Positions 41,228 through 50,855 of a DNA stretch of 64,000 bases are shown piece by piece. Under the pieces are notes generated by a model, which saw only the letters and a program-made list of their open reading frames with translations, was not told the DNA's origin and searched no databases. Made by a program: the position numbers and the translations under genes. The DNA is taken from NCBI RefSeq assembly GCF_027912455.1, contig NZ_CP115446.1, positions 891,501 through 955,500 of the forward strand, in the 5' to 3' direction. The first letter of the stretch is position 1; every line of letters starts with the position of its first letter. The DNA comes from Aurantiacibacter sp. MUD61 (lineage in GTDB: Bacteria > Pseudomonadota > Alphaproteobacteria > Sphingomonadales > Sphingomonadaceae).

Positions 41228-43081
41228 ATGTCCCAATTTGATGTCATCGTTGTGGGCGGCGGACACGCCGGCTGCGAAGCTGCGGCTGTTGCCGCGCGCA
41301 TGGGTGTTCGCGCAGCTCTGGTGACTTTCGATGCCGACAAACTTGGCGCGATGAGCTGCAATCCTGCAATCGGTGGGTTGGGTAAAGGGCACCTTGTGCG
41401 TGAGGTGGATGCGTTTGACGGCCTGATAGGCCGCGCTGCCGACGCGGCTGCGATCCATTATCGTATGCTCAACCGCTCGAAAGGCAGCGCTGTACATGGT
41501 CCGCGTATTCAGGCGGATCGGAAGCTTTTTCGAGCAGCCGTCCAGCAAATGCTCAAGGCCCAGGACGGCTTGCATGTTATCGAAGGTGAAGCTTCGGCGC
41601 TTCTCCTGAAGGCGGGCCGCGTAGAGGGCGTGTCGCTGGCTGACGGAAGTGAGGTGCGCGGACAGCGCGTGATTCTCTGCACCGGGACTTTCCTAGGAGG
41701 AACGCTGTTCCGTGGCGAGGAGCGCTTCGAGGGTGGCCGCATCGGGGAGGATTCAGCACAGAAGTTGGCCCGGCAGTTGCGCGAAGCTGATCTGCCGATG
41801 GCGCGATTAAAGACCGGGACGCCGCCGCGGCTCGACGGACGCACGATCGACTGGGCGAGACTGGAAGAGCAGGCATCCGACAGTGACAAGTGGACGATGT
41901 CTCCGCTCACGCCTGAGCGGATCAATCCGCAGGTCTTCTGCGCCATCACCCGCACGAACCCGCGTGCGCATGAGATCATCGCCGCCAACCTTGATCGTTC
42001 ACCCTTGTTCTCAGGTGCTATCGATGCGGCAGGTCCGCGCTATTGCCCCTCGATCGAAGACAAGATCCACCGTTTTGCCGATCGGGACGGACATCAGGTT
42101 TTCCTCGAACCGGAGGGCCTCGACACGCATCTGGTCTACCCCAATGGAATCAGCACGTCCCTCCCGGTCGATGTTCAGCAGGATATGCTTCGCGCCATGG
42201 AGGGTCTGGAGCAGGTCGAAATGGCGGTTCCCGGCTATGCGGTGGAGTATGACCATATCGATCCGCGGGCTCTCGGGACTGACCTTCAGCTGCAAGCCAT
42301 TCCTGGGCTGTATTGTGCGGGACAGATCAACGGGACTACGGGCTATGAAGAAGCAGCGGCGCAGGGCCTGCTGGCCGGAATGCACGCCGCTGCTGCTGCG
42401 CAGGAGATTGCCCCGCCAGCGCTCGACCGCGCGAATTCCTACATGGCGGTGATGATGGATGATCTGACGCTGCACGGCGTGAGCGAGCCATACCGCATGT
42501 TGACCGCGCGCGCCGAGTATCGCCTCAGACTCCGCGCAAATAACGCTTCCACCAGACTGACCCCTATCGCGCTTGGTATGGGTTGCGTTGGTGAGGAGCG
42601 GGCGAAATGGTTCGGCGATAGACTAGATACATGTTCCACGTGGAACACTGCGCTTGATCGCGAAATTAGCGCCGTAGACCTGCATAACTCCGGTCTGTCC
42701 GTGAAGCGCGATGCGGGGCGAAGAATGATCCGGGAATGGCTAACATTTCCAAGCCTCAACCTAACAGAATTACGTGCTTGGCTGCCGGAAGCTTGCGATC
42801 CGTCCTCCGAACTGGCCACTGAGTTGGAGGAAGACGCCGCATACGCCCCTTATCTTGCGCGGCAGGATGCGGAGCTTCGCGATTTGCGCAGCAGCGAAGG
42901 GCTGACGCTCGACCACGATTTTCCATTCGCGGAGGTGCCTGGCCTCTCAAATGAAATGGTGGAGCGCCTCTCTTCCGCCCGCCCAGCAAATCTGGCGGCA
43001 GCGGGACGTGTGCGCGGTATTACGCCAGCTGCACTTGCGGCATTGCTGGTGCATGCAAAGCGTCGTAATCGGGCAGCATGA
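41228..43081 (+). CDS. mnmG: tRNA uridine-34 carboxymethylaminomethyl-modifying enzyme MnmG
   Basis: MnmG (GidA) is the FAD protein that with MnmE adds the carboxymethylaminomethyl group. The 617-residue protein has '[15 protein letters not shown]' for FAD, '[18 protein letters not shown]', '[14 protein letters not shown]', '[16 protein letters not shown]' and '[20 protein letters not shown]'. ATG 41228 starts 'MSQFDVIVV'; the longer frame crosses the parS region and is rejected. A parS copy is embedded in frame at 42632-42647. Its end overlaps rsmG by four bases. Confidence 0.96.
   Translation: MSQFDVIVVGGGHAGCEAAAVAARMGVRAALVTFDADKLGAMSCNPAIGGLGKGHLVREVDAFDGLIGRAADAAAIHYRMLNRSKGSAVHGPRIQADRKLFRAAVQQMLKAQDGLHVIEGEASALLLKAGRVEGVSLADGSEVRGQRVILCTGTFLGGTLFRGEERFEGGRIGEDSAQKLARQLREADLPMARLKTGTPPRLDGRTIDWARLEEQASDSDKWTMSPLTPERINPQVFCAITRTNPRAHEIIAANLDRSPLFSGAIDAAGPRYCPSIEDKIHRFADRDGHQVFLEPEGLDTHLVYPNGISTSLPVDVQQDMLRAMEGLEQVEMAVPGYAVEYDHIDPRALGTDLQLQAIPGLYCAGQINGTTGYEEAAAQGLLAGMHAAAAAQEIAPPALDRANSYMAVMMDDLTLHGVSEPYRMLTARAEYRLRLRANNASTRLTPIALGMGCVGEERAKWFGDRLDTCSTWNTALDREISAVDLHNSGLSVKRDAGRRMIREWLTFPSLNLTELRAWLPEACDPSSELATELEEDAAYAPYLARQDAELRDLRSSEGLTLDHDFPFAEVPGLSNEMVERLSSARPANLAAAGRVRGITPAALAALLVHAKRRNRAA
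42632..42647. other. parS site 2, inside mnmG
   Basis: TGTTCCACGTGGAACA is identical to the core of site 1. It lies in the coding region of mnmG and is read as part of '[11 protein letters not shown]'. The palindrome stops at 16 bp. Confidence 0.9.
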
Positions 43082-43704
43082 TACAAACCGAAGAAGAGGC
43101 GCGGGACTTCTGTGCCAAGCGCTGCGATAGCGCGGCGATGGATCGCCTTACGCGCTTCGTCGCTTTGTTGACTGAGGAAAACACACGACAAAACCTCGTC
43201 TCAAAGGCGAGCCTCGATCACGTATGGCAGCGCCATATCGCGGACAGCGTCCAGCTCCTCGATCTCGCAGAGGGGGCGAGAGGGCCGTGGCTTGATCTCG
43301 GCTCCGGACCCGGACTTCCCGGGCTTGTGATCGCACTAGCGCGTCCGGATATGCCAATCGGCCTGGTCGAATCACGCCGCAAGCGATTCGAGTGGCTTGA
43401 GCAGGTGAAAGGCGAGTTTGCGCTCACAAATTGCCGCGTCCACGGAATGAAATTGGAAAATGTGGAAAGTCACCAAACTGCGGTAATCACGGCGAGAGCC
43501 TTCGCTCCGCTTGGTAAACTGCTCAAGTTATCCGCCCGTTTTTCCACACACTCGACCCTTTGGTTGTTGCCGAAGGGGCGTTCAGCAGCGCAAGAATTAT
43601 CAGAGCAGCCGTCAAAGGTGCAAGAGATGTTCCACGTGGAACAATCGGCAACTGACGCAGATGCCGCCATTTTGGTCGGCAAAGGGAGGCCAGCACAGCA
43701 ATGA
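43078..43704 (+). CDS. rsmG: 16S rRNA (guanine-527-N7) methyltransferase
   Basis: RsmG (GidB) methylates G527 of 16S rRNA using S-adenosylmethionine. The 208-residue protein has '[24 protein letters not shown]', the SAM motif '[16 protein letters not shown]' and '[17 protein letters not shown]'. The last 20 residues are encoded across parS site 3 and are poorly conserved in the family. ATGA overlaps join it to mnmG upstream and parA downstream. Confidence 0.95.
   Translation: MIQTEEEARDFCAKRCDSAAMDRLTRFVALLTEENTRQNLVSKASLDHVWQRHIADSVQLLDLAEGARGPWLDLGSGPGLPGLVIALARPDMPIGLVESRRKRFEWLEQVKGEFALTNCRVHGMKLENVESHQTAVITARAFAPLGKLLKLSARFSTHSTLWLLPKGRSAAQELSEQPSKVQEMFHVEQSATDADAAILVGKGRPAQQ
43628..43643. 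other. parS site 3, inside the 3' end of rsmG
   Basis: A third copy of TGTTCCACGTGGAACA, read as 'MFHVEQ' in RsmG, lies 58 bases before parA. Three identical sites in 2.5 kb make a compact centromere. Confidence 0.9.
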
Positions 43705-44477
43705 TCGTCATCGCGATAGCCAATCAGAAGGGCGGGGTGGGCAAAACCACGACTGCTATCAATATCGCGACAGCGATGGCGGCGAGCGGGTGGCGCACGT
43801 TGCTCATCGATCTCGATCCCCAAGGCAATGCCTCGACGGGCGTGGGGTTGAGCGCAGCGCAGCGTGATATGTCTTCCTACGATCTGCTGGTCGATCAGGT
43901 TCCCATCGGGGAATGTGTCGTCACTTCTTCGATCCCGGGCCTCGACCTGATCCCGGCGACTGTCGACCTGAGTGGTGCCGAAGTGGAGTTGGTGGGCGCG
44001 AATGAGCGGACCCATCGACTGCGTGAGGCATTAGAGGGCCATAAAGGCCATGACATCTGCTTTATCGACTGTCCGCCTTCGCTCGGCCTACTGACACTCA
44101 ACGCTCTTTGCGCTGCAGATACCCTTATGGTGCCGCTGCAGTGCGAATTTTTCGCTCTGGAGGGCCTTAGCCAGCTCCTGCAGACGGTCGAGCAGGTTCA
44201 GCAGCGTTTCAATCCCGATCTGGGCATTATCGGCATCGCCCTGACCATGTTCGATCGCCGTAACCGGCTAACAGACCAAGTGGCGGACGATGTTCGCGAA
44301 TGTCTCGGCGATCTGGTGTTTGAAGCGGTTATTCCGCGCAATGTTCGCCTATCAGAAGCGCCCAGCCATGGTCTACCTGCGCTGGTTTACGACCATGCCT
44401 GCATGGGCAGCCGCGCTTATATGGATCTGGCGAGAGAATTGATTGGCCGACTGCCGCAAGAGAGGGTTGCCGCATGA
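43701..44477 (+). CDS. parA: Chromosome partition ATPase ParA
   Basis: ParA is a Walker-type ATPase whose nucleoid gradient moves ParB-parS complexes apart. The 258-residue protein has the deviant Walker A 'NQKGGVGKTTTAINIA', 'LLIDLDPQGNASTG' and 'DICFIDCPPSLGLLTLNAL'. It lacks a DNA-binding N-terminal extension and is the chromosomal type. Its ATG overlaps the rsmG stop and its stop overlaps the parB start, so the three are co-translated. Confidence 0.96.
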   Translation: MIVIAIANQKGGVGKTTTAINIATAMAASGWRTLLIDLDPQGNASTGVGLSAAQRDMSSYDLLVDQVPIGECVVTSSIPGLDLIPATVDLSGAEVELVGANERTHRLREALEGHKGHDICFIDCPPSLGLLTLNALCAADTLMVPLQCEFFALEGLSQLLQTVEQVQQRFNPDLGIIGIALTMFDRRNRLTDQVADDVRECLGDLVFEAVIPRNVRLSEAPSHGLPALVYDHACMGSRAYMDLARELIGRLPQERVAA

Positions 44478-45439
44478 GCGAGAAGGAAACCGCAACGCGC
44501 AAACGCAAACTGGGCAAAGGGCTGGGCGCATTGCTCGGCGAAGCACGCCGCGAAGAGCCGTTGGTCGCTCCGCGTCCCGCTCCCGGCAATGATGATGCGT
44601 CTGCCTCGGCCCAGAGTTCCGAAAGCACAAGAGCTGAAGGCCTCGCGACACTGACGATTGCGGATATCGAACCGCACCCCGATCAGCCGCGCCGCCATTT
44701 CGACGAAGACGCGCTGGCAGAGCTCGCGGCTTCCATCGCGGCACGCGGTGTAATCCAGCCTGTGATTGTCCGGCCGATTGGCAAGGGCAAGTATCAGCTG
44801 GTCGCCGGTGAACGCCGTTGGCGCGCCTCGCAAAAGGCGCAACTGCATGAAATTCCAGCGCTAATTCGCGATCTTGATGACCGTGACGTGATGGCGTTGG
44901 CGCTTATCGAGAATATCCAGCGCGAAGACCTCAACCCGGTTGAAGAGGCGCGCGCGTATCAGCGGCTGTCCGAATATGAGGACATGACGCAGGCTGAAAT
45001 CGCGCGTCTGGTTGAGAAATCGCGCAGCCATGTCGCGAATCTGCAGCGTCTTCTTTCGCTCCCTGCGAGCGTTCTCGATCATCTTGAGGCCGGCAAGCTC
45101 GATATGGGCCACGGCCGTGCGCTGATCGGCCTCGATAATGCAGAAGAAATCGCCGAGGAGGCGGTGTCCAAGGGCCTCTCCGTCCGCGAAGTCGAAAAGC
45201 TGGCGCGCAAGAGTCGTTCGGGCAGTGAAGCGCCGATACGTCGACAGGCGCGGCCCCCGCGTGATCCGGCGCAGGATGCCGATATCGCTGCAGTCGAGAA
45301 CCACCTTGAGGAATATCTCGGCCTGCCGGTGAAGATCGCGACTGACGCTGACCCGCGTTCCGGCGCGGTTACCGTTCGTTTCCGCACGCTCGACCAATTA
45401 GACCTTATTTGCCAAAGGCTTACTGGCGGTGGGATCTAG
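44474..45439 (+). CDS. parB: Chromosome partition protein ParB
   Basis: ParB binds parS and spreads as a CTP-dependent clamp. The 321-residue protein has the N-terminal ParA-interacting basic region ('KRKLGKGLGALLGE'), CTPase motifs 'QPRRHFDED' and 'LVAGERRWRASQKA', the helix-turn-helix 'MTQAEIARLVEKSRSHVANLQRLL' and a C-terminal dimer domain. All three visible parS sites are within 4.3 kb upstream. It is the last gene of the operon. Confidence 0.96.
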   Translation: MSEKETATRKRKLGKGLGALLGEARREEPLVAPRPAPGNDDASASAQSSESTRAEGLATLTIADIEPHPDQPRRHFDEDALAELAASIAARGVIQPVIVRPIGKGKYQLVAGERRWRASQKAQLHEIPALIRDLDDRDVMALALIENIQREDLNPVEEARAYQRLSEYEDMTQAEIARLVEKSRSHVANLQRLLSLPASVLDHLEAGKLDMGHGRALIGLDNAEEIAEEAVSKGLSVREVEKLARKSRSGSEAPIRRQARPPRDPAQDADIAAVENHLEEYLGLPVKIATDADPRSGAVTVRFRTLDQLDLICQRLTGGGI

Positions 45440-45504
45440 TCGGAATAGGAGTTGTGCCGCTCGAAAAAAGTCGCGCGGCGCAATTTCTCACCTTCAGCTG
45501 ATGC

Positions 45505-46467
45505 TCAATTGATCGGGGTGCGCTTACCGCCACTGCGCGCGGGGCGGCGCGGTACAACGCGACGCGCAGGGCGCTCGATCTCGACCACTTCTTCCTCGAT
45601 GATGACTTCTTCCTCGCAACGGGAGCAAGTCGGGCGGCGCATCGAAACCGCGCGTACAGGCGCCATCATCATCGGCTGAGCGTATCCATAACCGGCGCCC
45701 ATTTCGTGACGTGCCAGGTAAGCTTCGCAATAGCGCGCGGCCCACAGCTCTTCGCGGTCGAGATCGTCATAATCGCCGTCGCCATCCACGGCAGAGCCGA
45801 TTGCTGCGCCCGCAATACCACCAAGCCCCGCGCCGACGACCGTACCGAGCAACCGGTCACCGTCTGCAATCCGATTTCCAGCTACACCGCCGACGACAGC
45901 GCCCAACACACCACCGATCAGGCCGCCATTACCGCCACGATCATAGCGATCGTCGTAATAACCGCCGCCACCGGCCATCAGATAGCGGCATTCAGCCAGC
46001 CACTGGTTTCGCTGCTCCGTGGTATAGCCGAGGCCTGGAGCGTGGGCGTTGCTCCGATGGTGCTCGCGCCACCCGCCGTGGCCGTCATGCGTCAAAACGC
46101 GGCCGTCTTCGCTCATGAAGTGCGCATCGCCCATCCACACGCCGCTATATTCAGCCTCGACCTGACGGCCCTGCGCATCAGTGTAGGTGCCTGTCCAGTC
46201 GCCAATCCAGCGATCTTCGGCTTCCCAGCGGCCTTCCCAGTTCCCGTCATACGATCCATCGTGAGAGGTGTACTGCCCACCGTGATGGGCTGCATGATGC
46301 TCGCCGTGGAGGGGGCAATCCGTCCGCGCGTGCGCCTCGCAATAGATCTCTTCGGTGACGACCTCGGTCTCGATATCGACATAGCGATCATCCACCTGGG
46401 CGAAAGCTGGCCCGGCAAAGCCAAAAGCAGCGGCGGTAGCGAGAAGTGCGGCAGGGCGAATCGGCAT
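45505..46467 (-). CDS. Exported glycine-zipper protein
   Basis: The 320-residue precursor has a signal peptide ending 'GPAFAQ', a tryptophan-, histidine- and aspartate-rich middle ('HDGSYDGNWEGRWEAEDRWIGDWTG') and a glycine-zipper double helix at about 185-235 ('GGLIGGVLGAVVGGVAGNRI', 'GTVVGAGLGGIAGAAIGSAV'). The tail is a cysteine and acidic cluster ('CSRCEEEVIIEEEVVEIE') followed by arginine-rich sequence. The first zipper half resembles 17-kDa surface-antigen-like proteins. It is likely an outer-membrane or periplasmic protein. Start 46467 has AGGGGA nine bases before. Confidence 0.75.
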   Translation of the reverse strand: MPIRPAALLATAAAFGFAGPAFAQVDDRYVDIETEVVTEEIYCEAHARTDCPLHGEHHAAHHGGQYTSHDGSYDGNWEGRWEAEDRWIGDWTGTYTDAQGRQVEAEYSGVWMGDAHFMSEDGRVLTHDGHGGWREHHRSNAHAPGLGYTTEQRNQWLAECRYLMAGGGGYYDDRYDRGGNGGLIGGVLGAVVGGVAGNRIADGDRLLGTVVGAGLGGIAGAAIGSAVDGDGDYDDLDREELWAARYCEAYLARHEMGAGYGYAQPMMMAPVRAVSMRRPTCSRCEEEVIIEEEVVEIERPARRVVPRRPARSGGKRTPIN

Positions 46468-46599
46468 CTGAGTATTTCCCCTCATACGGAAACGGGCTCT
46501 GGCCCGATTTACTCCATATTTACCTTGGGGGATCGCAGAAATCCAAGCCTCCACCCTTATCTGTCCCGTTACGGGGCATGGTTAAGGGCTGAGCGCCGA

Positions 46600-47079
46600 T
46601 CAAATCCGATCGGAAAGTATGGCTGCCAGTTCTTCGATCCCGGCGCGATCCTCTTCATCGAAGCGCGCCAGACTGGGGCTGTCGAGGTCGATAACAGCAA
46701 TCACCTCGCCATCGCGCTTGATCGGCACGACCAGTTCGGACCGACTGCGCGCATCGCAGGCGATATGACCGGGGAATGCATGAACGTCCTCCACCAACTG
46801 CGTCTCGCCCTTTGCAGCCGCTCCGCATACGCCGACTCCCACGGGAATACGGATGCAGGCAGGCCGCCCGACAAAGGGGCCGAGGACCAGTTCGCCATCG
46901 ACCATGCGGTAGAAGCCCACCCAATTGGTATCGGAGAGAAACTCTCCCATCAGCGCGGCGACATTGGCCATATTGGCGACGCTATCGCTCTCATCGCGGG
47001 TCAGTGCGTCGGCAGCCTCGTTCAAGGCGGCGTAAAGCGCACTCTTCGGCGCATCGGGATCGGGAGTGAAATCGAACAT
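46600..47079 (-). CDS. Free methionine-(R)-sulfoxide reductase, GAF domain
   Basis: fRMsr enzymes reduce free methionine-R-sulfoxide. The 159-residue protein is a single GAF domain with 'NWVGFYRMVDGELVLGPFVGRPACIRI', 'GVGVCGAAAKGETQLVEDVHAFPGHIACDARSRSELVVP' and the three catalytic-region cysteines in 'ACIRI', 'GVCG' and 'IACD'. It may protect against oxidation. ATG 47079 begins 'MFDFTPDPDAPK'; the longer frame is not supported. It diverges from the sorbosone-dehydrogenase-like gene. Confidence 0.9.
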   Translation of the reverse strand: MFDFTPDPDAPKSALYAALNEAADALTRDESDSVANMANVAALMGEFLSDTNWVGFYRMVDGELVLGPFVGRPACIRIPVGVGVCGAAAKGETQLVEDVHAFPGHIACDARSRSELVVPIKRDGEVIAVIDLDSPSLARFDEEDRAGIEELAAILSDRI

Positions 47080-47155
47080 CGGCGCGATATAGGGAGGCGA
47101 AGCGGAGAGGCAAAGCCCCATTGCCGTGCGCGCGCGGCTCGCTTATCTCCGCTGC

Positions 47156-48634
47156 ATGAGCATTCTCAAGAAGATCCTTATCGCCCTGCTGGTCTTGATT
47201 GTATTGGCAGCGGCCATCCTCTGGTGGCTGACACGCCCGGTTGAGGCGCAATATACGCTGGACGAGACAAGCGGCACCGATCCGATCCTCGCAGAGCCCG
47301 ATCCGCAGCTGATCCCGACGGTGGGCATCAATACGCCGATCGGCTGGCCGGAGGGGCAGGTACCCGGCGCGGCAGAGGGCCTGGTGGTCAATCGCTTTGC
47401 CGAAGGGCTTGAGCATCCCCGCGTGTTGTACACACTGCCCAATGGCGATGTGCTGGTCACGCTGACCAATACGCCTGAGCGCGAGATTGCCGGCGGCTGG
47501 CTGACGAACTTCGTTGCCGGGCTGCTGTTCAGCCAGGCAGGCGCTGACGTGCCGTCGCCGAACCAGCTCCTACTGCTGCGCGATGGTGATGGAGATGGCA
47601 CTGCCGAGGAGCAGCATATCCTGCGCGAGGAAGACCTTGATTCGCCTTCCGGAATCGCGTGGTACGATGGCAATCTCTACATCGCCAATCACGATAGCGT
47701 GCTGCGCTTCGATTACGCGCTTGGCGAGAATGCGGTGACGGGCGAGGCCGAGAAACTCGCCGATCTTCCCCCGGCGGGCAATCACTGGATGCGCAATATC
47801 ATCCTGAATGAGGATGGCACGCGGCTGTATGTCGCGGTTGGCTCAGCGTCCAATATCGCCGAGAGCGGGATCGAGATCGAGGAAGGCCGCGCTGCCATTC
47901 ACGAGATCAATCTGGAGACAGGAAGCACACGCCTGTTTGGCGCGGGTCTGCGCAACCCCAATGGCATGGACTGGAATCCCTGGACTGGCGAACTTTGGAC
48001 CGCCGTGAATGAGCGCGACATGCTCGGCTCCGATCTTGTGCCCGATTACATGTCGAACGTGCCGATAGGGGTCCATTACGGGTGGCCGTGGGTCTATTTC
48101 AACGATGTGGTGGATGAACGCGTCGAGCCACCTATGCCGCGCTTCCTCACCGAATATACCCGCACACCGCAATATGCGTTGGGTGCCCATGCCGCGCCGC
48201 TGGGAATGGTGTTCACCGCACCGGGCAGCAAATTGCAGGCACGTTTCGGCAATGGCGCCTTTATCGCGCGCCACGGATCGTGGAATCGCTATCCGGCGGC
48301 GGGGTATGACGTGGTGTTTGTCGCTTTCGATGAGCGCGGCAATCCTGAAGGGCTGCCGCAGACGGTGCTGGAAAGCTTCCTCGCTGGGGAAGGCGAAACC
48401 TATGGCAGGCCGACGTGGGTCGCGTGGGATGGGACGGGCGCACTGCTCGTCTCGGACGATACGGCAAATATCATCTGGCGCGTGACCGATCCCAATGCGG
48501 CAGGTGCCGAGGCGATTGAGCGCAACACCGGTGACAGGCTGCCGCCACGCCGCGAGCTGCGTGGCGATCCGTCGCGTGCATTCGAGGAAGGCGCGGTCGA
48601 TCCTGCCGAAATTATGCCCGCAATGGGCAATTAG
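47156..48634 (+). CDS. Sorbosone-dehydrogenase-like PQQ beta-propeller protein
   Basis: The 492-residue protein has one N-terminal membrane anchor ('ILIALLVLIVLAAAILWWL') and a soluble beta-propeller. Conserved segments are 'FAEGLEHPRVLYTLPNGDVLV', 'GNHWMRNIILNEDGTRLYVAVGS', 'GLRNPNGMDWNPWTGELW' and 'RHGSWNRYPAAGYDVVFVAF'. They match the glucose/sorbosone dehydrogenase family, which oxidises sugars with PQQ in the periplasm. No PQQ synthesis genes are here, and many relatives have not been shown to bind PQQ, so the reaction is uncertain. Confidence 0.85.
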   Translation: MSILKKILIALLVLIVLAAAILWWLTRPVEAQYTLDETSGTDPILAEPDPQLIPTVGINTPIGWPEGQVPGAAEGLVVNRFAEGLEHPRVLYTLPNGDVLVTLTNTPEREIAGGWLTNFVAGLLFSQAGADVPSPNQLLLLRDGDGDGTAEEQHILREEDLDSPSGIAWYDGNLYIANHDSVLRFDYALGENAVTGEAEKLADLPPAGNHWMRNIILNEDGTRLYVAVGSASNIAESGIEIEEGRAAIHEINLETGSTRLFGAGLRNPNGMDWNPWTGELWTAVNERDMLGSDLVPDYMSNVPIGVHYGWPWVYFNDVVDERVEPPMPRFLTEYTRTPQYALGAHAAPLGMVFTAPGSKLQARFGNGAFIARHGSWNRYPAAGYDVVFVAFDERGNPEGLPQTVLESFLAGEGETYGRPTWVAWDGTGALLVSDDTANIIWRVTDPNAAGAEAIERNTGDRLPPRRELRGDPSRAFEEGAVDPAEIMPAMGN

Positions 48635-48640
48635 CAGCGA

Positions 48641-49465
48641 TCAGAGCCGCTTTCCGGCGCGTCCGGCAAGTTCGGTAATGAAATGCCACGCCACCCGTCC
48701 TGACCGGGCACCTCGGCGCTTGGCCCAGCCCAGCGCCTCCTCCCGATCGTAATCGAGACCGAATTCTGAGGCATAGCCACGCACGATCTCCAGATAATCG
48801 TCCTGGCTGGCATTGTGGAATCCGAGCGATAGGCCGAAGCGGTCCGCCAGCGCGAGATTATCGTCCACCGCATCGCGGGGATTGATCGGATCGTCCTGCT
48901 CACTCGCATGGCGCGGCAGGATCGCGCGACGATTGCTCGTGATGGCGAGGCGCACGTTGGCCGGGCGTGCCTCGACACCACCGTCGAGCCAGCTCCGCAA
49001 ATGGCGCGGGGTCGTGTCATCGCTCTCGGAAAATCCCAGATCATCTATGAAAATCAGGAAGTTGCCTTCGACCGATCCCAATTGCGCGAAAAGCTGCGGA
49101 AGTGACGTCACGGCGTCGGTTCCTACCTGCACAAGCGCTATTGACCCGCCATCACCCTGCGCAGCACGGACGGCTGAGCGGATCAGGGCCGACTTGCCCA
49201 TCCCGCGCGCGCCCCACAACAGCATATCATGCGCAGCTTGCCCCTTTGCCAGTCGATCCACATTCGTTGTGACCGCATCCTTTTGTGCGTCGATCCCTCG
49301 CAGCAGATCGAGTGCGGGTGCGTCAATCTCAAACACCGGCCGCGCGCCTGCCGTCGTCCAGACATAGGCAGGCAAGCCAAGCCAATCGACATCGCCCGCC
49401 GTGGTCGAGGACAGCCGCTCGAGCGCGTCTGCAATCCGGGCGAGCAGTTGGGCTTGGTCTTCCAT
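48641..49465 (-). CDS. DUF815 AAA-type ATPase
   Basis: This 274-residue cytosolic ATPase has Walker A 'LLWGARGMGKSALIRS', Walker B 'FLIFIDDLGFSESDD' and the AAA sensor 'LAITSNRRAILPRH'. The C-terminal lid has 'WAKRRGARSGRVAWHFITEL'. DUF815 proteins are widespread in alphaproteobacteria, and their role is unestablished. The ATG at 49465 fits homologues better than the one at 49513. It is convergent with the sorbosone-dehydrogenase-like gene and divergent from the tsaC gene. Confidence 0.9.
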   Translation of the reverse strand: MEDQAQLLARIADALERLSSTTAGDVDWLGLPAYVWTTAGARPVFEIDAPALDLLRGIDAQKDAVTTNVDRLAKGQAAHDMLLWGARGMGKSALIRSAVRAAQGDGGSIALVQVGTDAVTSLPQLFAQLGSVEGNFLIFIDDLGFSESDDTTPRHLRSWLDGGVEARPANVRLAITSNRRAILPRHASEQDDPINPRDAVDDNLALADRFGLSLGFHNASQDDYLEIVRGYASEFGLDYDREEALGWAKRRGARSGRVAWHFITELAGRAGKRL

Positions 49466-49491
49466 CGCCGATGTCCCTATAGGGCCATGCG

Positions 49492-50433
49492 ATGAGCGGC
49501 AAGAATCCTGCAATTCTGGAGCCTGATGCGAGCGGCATTGCCCAAGCGGCGCAATTGCTGCGCGAAGGCAAGCTCGTCGCGCTGCCGACGGAGACGGTCT
49601 ACGGCCTTGCCGCGCGCGCTGACGACGCAGGAGCGGTGGCGGAGATCTATCGCGCCAAGAGCCGTCCCGATTTCAATCCGCTGATCGTGCATGTGTCTTC
49701 GCTCGCGATGGCGAAACGCCTTGCCCAGTTCGATGACCGTGCCGAGAATCTGGCGCGGCGCTATTGGCCAGGTCCGCTCACGCTCGTCCTGCCACTTCGT
49801 GAGGATGCCGGGATTGCTCCTGCGGTGAGCGCCGGCCTCTCAACCATCGCGCTGCGTCAGCCTGCGCATCCAGTGGCGGCTGCGGTCCTTTCGGAGCTCG
49901 ACCTTCCGTTGGCGGCGCCGTCTGCCAATCGTAGCAATGCGCTGAGTCCGACAAGCGCCGCGCATGTGCTTGCGTCCTTCGGTGAGGACAGCCCACCGAT
50001 CCTCGATGGAGGCGAGGCGAAAGCTGGTCTGGAATCGACCATTGTTGCGCTGCGAGAGAATGGCGAGTGGAGCGTCCTGCGCCCCGGGCCGATCCCTGTT
50101 GAAGAGTTAGAGGACCTACTTGGCCCGCAAGAAAAGTCGCGCGGCGCGACAATTGAAGCGCCTGGACAACTGAAAAAGCATTATTCGCCGGGCAAGCCCG
50201 TGATGCTCGATTGCGCGAAGCCGACAGAAGGCGCTTTCATGATCGGATTTGGCTCAGTGCAAGGCGATACAACGCTGTCCGCGACGGGCGATCTCGCCGA
50301 GGCAGCTGCACGGCTCTACGCTTGTCTCCACAAGGCGGCAGCGTCCGAAAAACAGACAATTTGCGTCGCGCCGATCCCTGAGGAGGGAATGGGACGCGCG
50401 ATCAATGACCGGTTAAGGCGGGCTGCGGCCTAA
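49492..50433 (+). CDS. tsaC: L-threonylcarbamoyladenylate synthase with Sua5 C-terminal domain
   Basis: This makes threonylcarbamoyl-AMP for t6A tRNA modification. The 313-residue protein has the YrdC domain ('ALPTETVYGLAARADDA', 'RPDFNPLIVHV', 'YWPGPLTLVLP', 'APSANRSNALSPTSA') and the extra Sua5-type C-terminal domain after about residue 210 ('LKKHYSPGKPVML', 'APIPEEGMGRAINDRLRRAA'). The long Sua5 form is usual in alphaproteobacteria. It is transcribed alone. Confidence 0.94.
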   Translation: MSGKNPAILEPDASGIAQAAQLLREGKLVALPTETVYGLAARADDAGAVAEIYRAKSRPDFNPLIVHVSSLAMAKRLAQFDDRAENLARRYWPGPLTLVLPLREDAGIAPAVSAGLSTIALRQPAHPVAAAVLSELDLPLAAPSANRSNALSPTSAAHVLASFGEDSPPILDGGEAKAGLESTIVALRENGEWSVLRPGPIPVEELEDLLGPQEKSRGATIEAPGQLKKHYSPGKPVMLDCAKPTEGAFMIGFGSVQGDTTLSATGDLAEAAARLYACLHKAAASEKQTICVAPIPEEGMGRAINDRLRRAAA

Positions 50434-50441
50434 TCGTCCGT

Positions 50442-50777
50442 CTAGTCATCTTCGGGCGGGTCTGCGGGGATATAGCGGATCAGCTCATCCATTTCGGCGC
50501 GTAGTTCGACAGCTTCGCGGCAGGCGCGATCATCTCCGTCGCGGCAGTCTTCCGAAAGCTCTTCGTAATCGCCCTGCAATTCGCCCAGGCGCTCTTCGCG
50601 TTCACGAATTTCGCGCCCGCGATTGCGATCGGCTTCGTCCTGGCTCGTCGTGGCCCAATCGGCGACCTGCGCTACGCCGCGCACAGGAGCGGTCGCGACA
50701 TCGACCAGTGTCTTCGCAACGCAGCCGCTCAGGAGCAGCGCGGCGAGCGGCAAGGTCATCAGTCTTAAACGCAGCAT
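50442..50777 (-). CDS. Small lipoprotein
   Basis: The 111-residue product has a lipobox in 'LAALLLSGCVAKTLV' (Cys 19). The mature part has a short hydrophobic-to-polar segment and a long charged helix ('REIREREERLGELQGDYEEL') with two cysteines ('EDCRDGDDRACRE'), then a proline/acidic tail. A coiled coil is plausible. I recognise no family. It is convergent with tsaC, eight bases away. Confidence 0.75.
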   Translation of the reverse strand: MLRLRLMTLPLAALLLSGCVAKTLVDVATAPVRGVAQVADWATTSQDEADRNRGREIREREERLGELQGDYEELSEDCRDGDDRACREAVELRAEMDELIRYIPADPPEDD

Positions 50778-50855
50778 GGCGGGCTCCCAAGGATGCCGAA
50801 TGCAGCCTTAGTGAACCCGCCTTGCTGTCATCGCAATGAATTTGCGATCAAATGC

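Noticed and set aside
45706..47244. 512-codon open frame opposite the glycine-zipper and fRMsr genes
   Set aside because: It crosses two opposite-strand genes with recognisable families and shows no domain of its own.
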